From CAZKAP01 sp964552195 (GTDB taxonomy: Bacteria > Bacteroidota > Bacteroidia > Flavobacteriales > Flavobacteriaceae): a stretch of 64,000 bases of DNA. Below, piece by piece: positions 61,313 through 64,000 of this stretch. Below the pieces are notes generated by a model. The model ran no database searches. It saw only the letters and a list, made by a program, of their open reading frames with translations, and was not told the DNA's origin. A program made the translations under genes and the position numbers. The DNA lies in NCBI GenBank assembly GCA_964552195.1, contig CAZKFM010000006.1:1-64000 (forward strand), in the 5' to 3' direction. Numbering within the stretch: the stretch's first letter is position 1; each line of letters starts with the position of its first letter.

Positions 61313-62065
61313 TTATAACTGAACCCCGCGTTCCTCCTGTATACGCTCGTAGGCCTTCTGAACTTCCTTGAACTTCTCCTCGGCTCCCTTCTTGATCGCC
61401 TCGTCCTGAGTAACCACCCGGTCGGGATGATACTTCTTGGCCATACGCCGATAGGCCTTCTTCACTTCCTGATCGCTTACCGACTTGTCAATCTCCAATA
61501 TGCGGTATGCGTGATCAGTGGACTTAAAAAACATTGCCTTGATGCTTTCGAAGTCCCTTTCTCTGAGTCTAAAATGGCCGGCGATCTCCTGCAGCTTTAT
61601 GAGTTCCGGTTCGCTGATGCCGCCATCCGCTCCGGCGATTCCAAACAGGAAATGTACGATCTGAAGACGGGTAGCGTAGCGGGTCCTTCCCGCCAGGTAG
61701 CCGGCTATACGCTCCGTTGAAACCTCTCTTTTTTTGACTACCTCGTTGAAAGTCCGGAAAATGGCATTGGCCTTCTCCCTTCCATAGGTCGAAACGAAAT
61801 ATTGACGGACGTAATCCAGCTCTCTCTGACTGGCCTCTCCATCGGCCTTAATAATTATGGAACACAGAGAAAGCAAATTGAGCTCAAAATCAGCCGGGGA
61901 AACTTCGGGGCCCCGTTCGAAAGCGTCCCGAAAGGACTGGCCGGTCCTGGAATTTCCGGCTGGTCCCTGAATGAACTCAAATAAATAACCCAGGAGGTAG
62001 CCCAGGGCGGCACCTGGCCAGCGAAGTACAAAAAATCCCAATATGGCAAATAAGATGCGAATCAC
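61313..62065 (-). CDS. TerB- and DnaJ-domain membrane protein (DjlA-like)
   Basis: A 250-aa protein with an N-terminal membrane segment (LFAILGFFVLRWPGAALGYLLGYLF, about 4-30), a TerB-like helical domain (about 60-165, SIIIKADGEASQRELDYVRQYF and FGIAGADGGISEPELIKLQEIA) and a C-terminal J domain (about 188-246) with the HPD motif in YHPDRV. It presumably recruits DnaK at the membrane, as DjlA does. The J domain ends the protein, as in DjlA. Confidence 0.9.
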   Translation of the reverse strand: MIRILFAILGFFVLRWPGAALGYLLGYLFEFIQGPAGNSRTGQSFRDAFERGPEVSPADFELNLLSLCSIIIKADGEASQRELDYVRQYFVSTYGREKANAIFRTFNEVVKKREVSTERIAGYLAGRTRYATRLQIVHFLFGIAGADGGISEPELIKLQEIAGHFRLRERDFESIKAMFFKSTDHAYRILEIDKSVSDQEVKKAYRRMAKKYHPDRVVTQDEAIKKGAEEKFKEVQKAYERIQEERGVQL

Positions 62066-62190
62066 AGGTGTATCTGTCGTTTCAGGGGGCTAAAGATAAC
62101 CCAAAGAGTCGCGGATTTTAAAGGATAACCCTGTTAAGGTCCTTACAAAAGATCGACTCAATGGTTATCTTTAACACCCAATTCGAAGTT

Positions 62191-62601
62191 ATGTATCCAG
62201 AAGAACTAGTGAAGCCCATGCGAGAAGACCTCTCCATGGCAGGATTCGTGGAGCTTTTTACGGCAGAGGCCGTGGAAGAAGCCATTTCCCAGCAAGGGAC
62301 CGTATTGATGGTAGTGAATTCCGTGTGTGGATGCGCCGCCGCGAATGCCCGGCCGGCTGCCAAACTCAGCTTGCAGAATGCCAAAAAGCCGGATGCATTG
62401 TACACGGTTTTCGCAGGCGTGGACACGGAGGCCGTTGATGCGGTCCGAAGTCGAATGCTGCCCTTTCCCCCTTCCTCACCCAGCATGGGATTGTTTAAGA
62501 ACGGGGAATTGGTCCACATGATCGAGCGGCACCATATAGAAGGAAGACCGGCTGAAATGATAGCGGAAAACCTGATGTTGGCCTACAACGAGCATTGCTA
62601 G
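62191..62601 (+). CDS. BrxA/BrxB-family bacilliredoxin
   Basis: The start at 62191 (MYPEELVKPMREDLSMAG) is the family start; an in-frame ATG at 62161 adds ten residues. The 136-aa protein has the redox-active C-G-C site in NSVCGCAAANARPA (about 50-56) and a YTVFAGVDTEAV strand. In Firmicutes these proteins reverse bacillithiol mixed disulfides. Bacteroidota copies are widespread and may serve the same or a general thiol role. A TATCTTTA box lies about 20 bases upstream and a terminator follows. Confidence 0.92.
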   Translation: MYPEELVKPMREDLSMAGFVELFTAEAVEEAISQQGTVLMVVNSVCGCAAANARPAAKLSLQNAKKPDALYTVFAGVDTEAVDAVRSRMLPFPPSSPSMGLFKNGELVHMIERHHIEGRPAEMIAENLMLAYNEHC

Positions 62602-62623
62602 GTTGAGCCTGACTCAAATGAAT

Positions 62624-62659
62624 AAAAGCGCCGACCATTAACCCGGTCGGTGCTTTTTT
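62624..62659 (+). terminator. Intrinsic terminator of the bacilliredoxin gene
   Basis: GCGCCGACC pairs with GGTCGGTGC (one G-T pair) around an 8-base loop, with AAAA before and six T after. Confidence 0.9.
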
Positions 62660-62686
62660 GTACCCGGTAGGGATGAGCTAACTTTA
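62658..62686 (+). promoter_or_regulatory. Likely promoter of the acyltransferase gene
   Basis: TTG at 62658-62660 and TAACTTTA at 62679-62686 (one mismatch to TAnnTTTG) are spaced by 18 bases. The ATG follows 7 bases later, so the leader would be very short. Confidence 0.4.
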
Positions 62687-62693
62687 CACCACC

Positions 62694-63446
62694 ATGGAAA
62701 AGGCGCTATCCTATATACTGACCCCTGTTTTTTATCTGCTGTTCTTGCTGACGCTGATCTTTTTTCACGGGGTGCAGTGGGTCGCATTGAATGCCTTCGG
62801 TTACCAGGCCCACAAGAATAGCGTCAGTATACTGAACTGGTTTTTGATGCGCACCTCTCAAGTACTTGGTACCACCTACCGTTATGTCAATACCCGGCAC
62901 CTACCGGAGGACCGACCCATTATCCTGGTGAGTAACCACCAGAGCATGTACGACATACCGCCCATTATATGGTACTTCAGGAGATACCATCCCAAATTTG
63001 TCAGCAAAAAGGAATTGGGTAAGGGCATACCTAGTGTCTCATACAACCTGCGGCACGGGGGTTCGGTATTGATAGACCGAAAACATACCGAACAGTCCCT
63101 CAATGCCATACGCTCACTGGGTGACTACATCAGCCGCCATAACCGCACTGCCGTGATCTTCCCGGAAGGTACGCGCAGCAGGGACGGAAATCCCAAACCC
63201 TTTAAAAAGGCAGGGCTAAAGGCCTTATTCGAAAGTGCCCCTGAAGCGCTAATAGTTCCCATGACCATAATCGATTCCTGGAAACTCCACAAATTCGGCG
63301 GCTCATTTCCTTTGGGCCTGGGTGTTCGGATCCAGCATATAGTGCACGAGCCCATGAACATAGAGGGCGACATGGACGAACTGATCCTTCGGCTGGAAAA
63401 GATCATTAACGGACAGGTAAGCAGGCCCGGGCATCCCAAGCAGTAA
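62694..63446 (+). CDS. plsC: 1-acyl-sn-glycerol-3-phosphate acyltransferase
   Basis: The 250-aa protein has a membrane helix at the start (about 8-26) and the acyltransferase motifs NHQSMYD (H-x4-D, about 81-87), FVSKKELGKGIP, FPEGTRSRDG (about 156-165) and VPMTII. It makes phosphatidic acid from lysophosphatidic acid in membrane lipid synthesis. The Lys/Arg-rich C-terminus is ordinary. Confidence 0.9.
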   Translation: MEKALSYILTPVFYLLFLLTLIFFHGVQWVALNAFGYQAHKNSVSILNWFLMRTSQVLGTTYRYVNTRHLPEDRPIILVSNHQSMYDIPPIIWYFRRYHPKFVSKKELGKGIPSVSYNLRHGGSVLIDRKHTEQSLNAIRSLGDYISRHNRTAVIFPEGTRSRDGNPKPFKKAGLKALFESAPEALIVPMTIIDSWKLHKFGGSFPLGLGVRIQHIVHEPMNIEGDMDELILRLEKIINGQVSRPGHPKQ

Positions 63447-63523
63447 GGACTAAAGCCATTCCACTTTAGCGCCCGCGAGCCGTATACTGCCCGGATTTAG
63501 TATCTTTCTTTCAAAGCTGAGTT

Positions 63524-64000
63524 ATGAAACGGAGAACCTTTGTCACGAAAGCGGTAGCTGGTACCACTGCTTTCAGTATAGTACCGAGCTATGTGTTAGG
63601 TGGACAGCACGTTCCGCCCAGCGATACCCTCTATGTAGCCGCCTTCGGTGTAGGAGGGCGCGGCCGGGGAGTGATAGACGGGATGCAGCAGACCGGGAAG
63701 GTCAGGTTCATGGCCTTCTGCGATGTAGATGAAGAAAGGGCGAAAAATACCTATCGTGATTTTCCGGAAGTGCCCCGATTCAATGATTTCCGCCAGGTCT
63801 ACGACCAACATCTGGGGGATATGGACGCTATTATGGTGGCAACCCCGGACCACACCCATGCCTCGACGGCCCTTCCGTTTATGAGGGAGCGCAAACACGC
63901 CTATGTAGAAAAGCCGCTCACACATAACATTTACGAGGCTCGCCTTATGACCCGGGTGGCAGCTGAATACGGAATCGTCACACAAATGGGCAACCAGGGA
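63524..64000 (+). CDS. Gfo/Idh/MocA-family oxidoreductase, Tat-exported, cut by the window edge
   Basis: The reading frame is open from ATG at 63524 to the window end (159 codons). The N-terminus MKRRTFVTKAVAGTTAFSIV is a twin-arginine signal, so the enzyme folds with cofactor before export. A Rossmann motif follows (VAAFGVGGRGRGVIDG, about 39-54), then AFCDVDEER, DAIMVATPDHTHA (about 105-117) and KHAYVEKPLTHN with the usual E-K-P. These enzymes oxidise or reduce sugars or related polyols with bound NAD(P). TATCTTTC (63501-63508) is a possible -7 box. The C-terminal half is not in the window. Confidence 0.9.
   Translation, partial: MKRRTFVTKAVAGTTAFSIVPSYVLGGQHVPPSDTLYVAAFGVGGRGRGVIDGMQQTGKVRFMAFCDVDEERAKNTYRDFPEVPRFNDFRQVYDQHLGDMDAIMVATPDHTHASTALPFMRERKHAYVEKPLTHNIYEARLMTRVAAEYGIVTQMGNQG

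Overview
The window suggests a marine Bacteroidota, most likely a flavobacterium. The evidence is SusC/SusD-type glycan uptake, a type IX secretion C-terminal domain, a Lacal_2735-type small protein, DUF6090 and DUF5777 families, a Y_Y_Y-domain regulator, and recurrent TAnnTTTG boxes, the Bacteroidota -7 promoter element, upstream of genes. Base composition is moderate (near 50% GC by eye) except for an AT-rich scar at about 22.35-23.09 kb. I see no rRNA, tRNA, CRISPR array, prophage or intact insertion sequence.

Layout. 0-7.3 kb: a 54-aa protein, then a minus-strand run of exported proteins (amidohydrolase, DUF885-like lipoprotein, small membrane protein, sortilin-like BNR propeller). 7.4-9.8 kb: a CHAD protein, a small protein with two similar Cys modules, a small Cys protein and an Rrf2 regulator. 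10-19.1 kb: an extracellular redox-like block with a 1589-aa PQQ-like/malectin/PKD protein carrying a T9SS tail, an SO2930-type diheme cytochrome with calcium-binding repeats, two further c-type cytochromes, a DUF5777 barrel and another beta-barrel. 19.3-22.4 kb: SDR oxidoreductase, DUF6090 protein and YfcC-type transporter. 22.4-23.0 kb: debris of an IS3-family element fused to a broken thioredoxin-like gene. 23.1-30.9 kb: a sulfide:quinone oxidoreductase-like flavoprotein, a 43-aa protein, a complete TolC/adaptor/RND efflux set, a PII-like small protein and a DUF2892 membrane protein.

32.4-37.4 kb holds a TetR regulator, a sodium:solute symporter, a GH13_18 sugar phosphorylase and a glycerate kinase. 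The last three are tightly packed (1-nt gap, then an ATGA overlap). This reads as an import-and-use module for glucosylglycerate: phosphorolysis would give glucose-1-phosphate and glycerate, and the kinase would pass glycerate to glycolysis.

38.2-54.8 kb, minus strand, is a polysaccharide utilization locus for a probable beta-glucan of laminarin type: a membrane sensor/LuxR regulator, SusC, SusD, a surface protein with four tandem carbohydrate-binding-like modules, a SusE-like lipoprotein, a GH16 lipoprotein and, after an alcohol dehydrogenase and a GAF histidine kinase, a GH3 enzyme. The rest (54.8-64 kb) is mostly housekeeping or regulatory: a lipoprotein, a TPR/AraC regulator, MarC, S41 protease, dCMP deaminase, HupE, TerB-DnaJ protein, bacilliredoxin, acyltransferase, and the start of a Tat-exported Gfo/Idh/MocA oxidoreductase cut by the window edge.

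All names rest on reading motifs by eye. Substrate statements are inference from family and neighbourhood.
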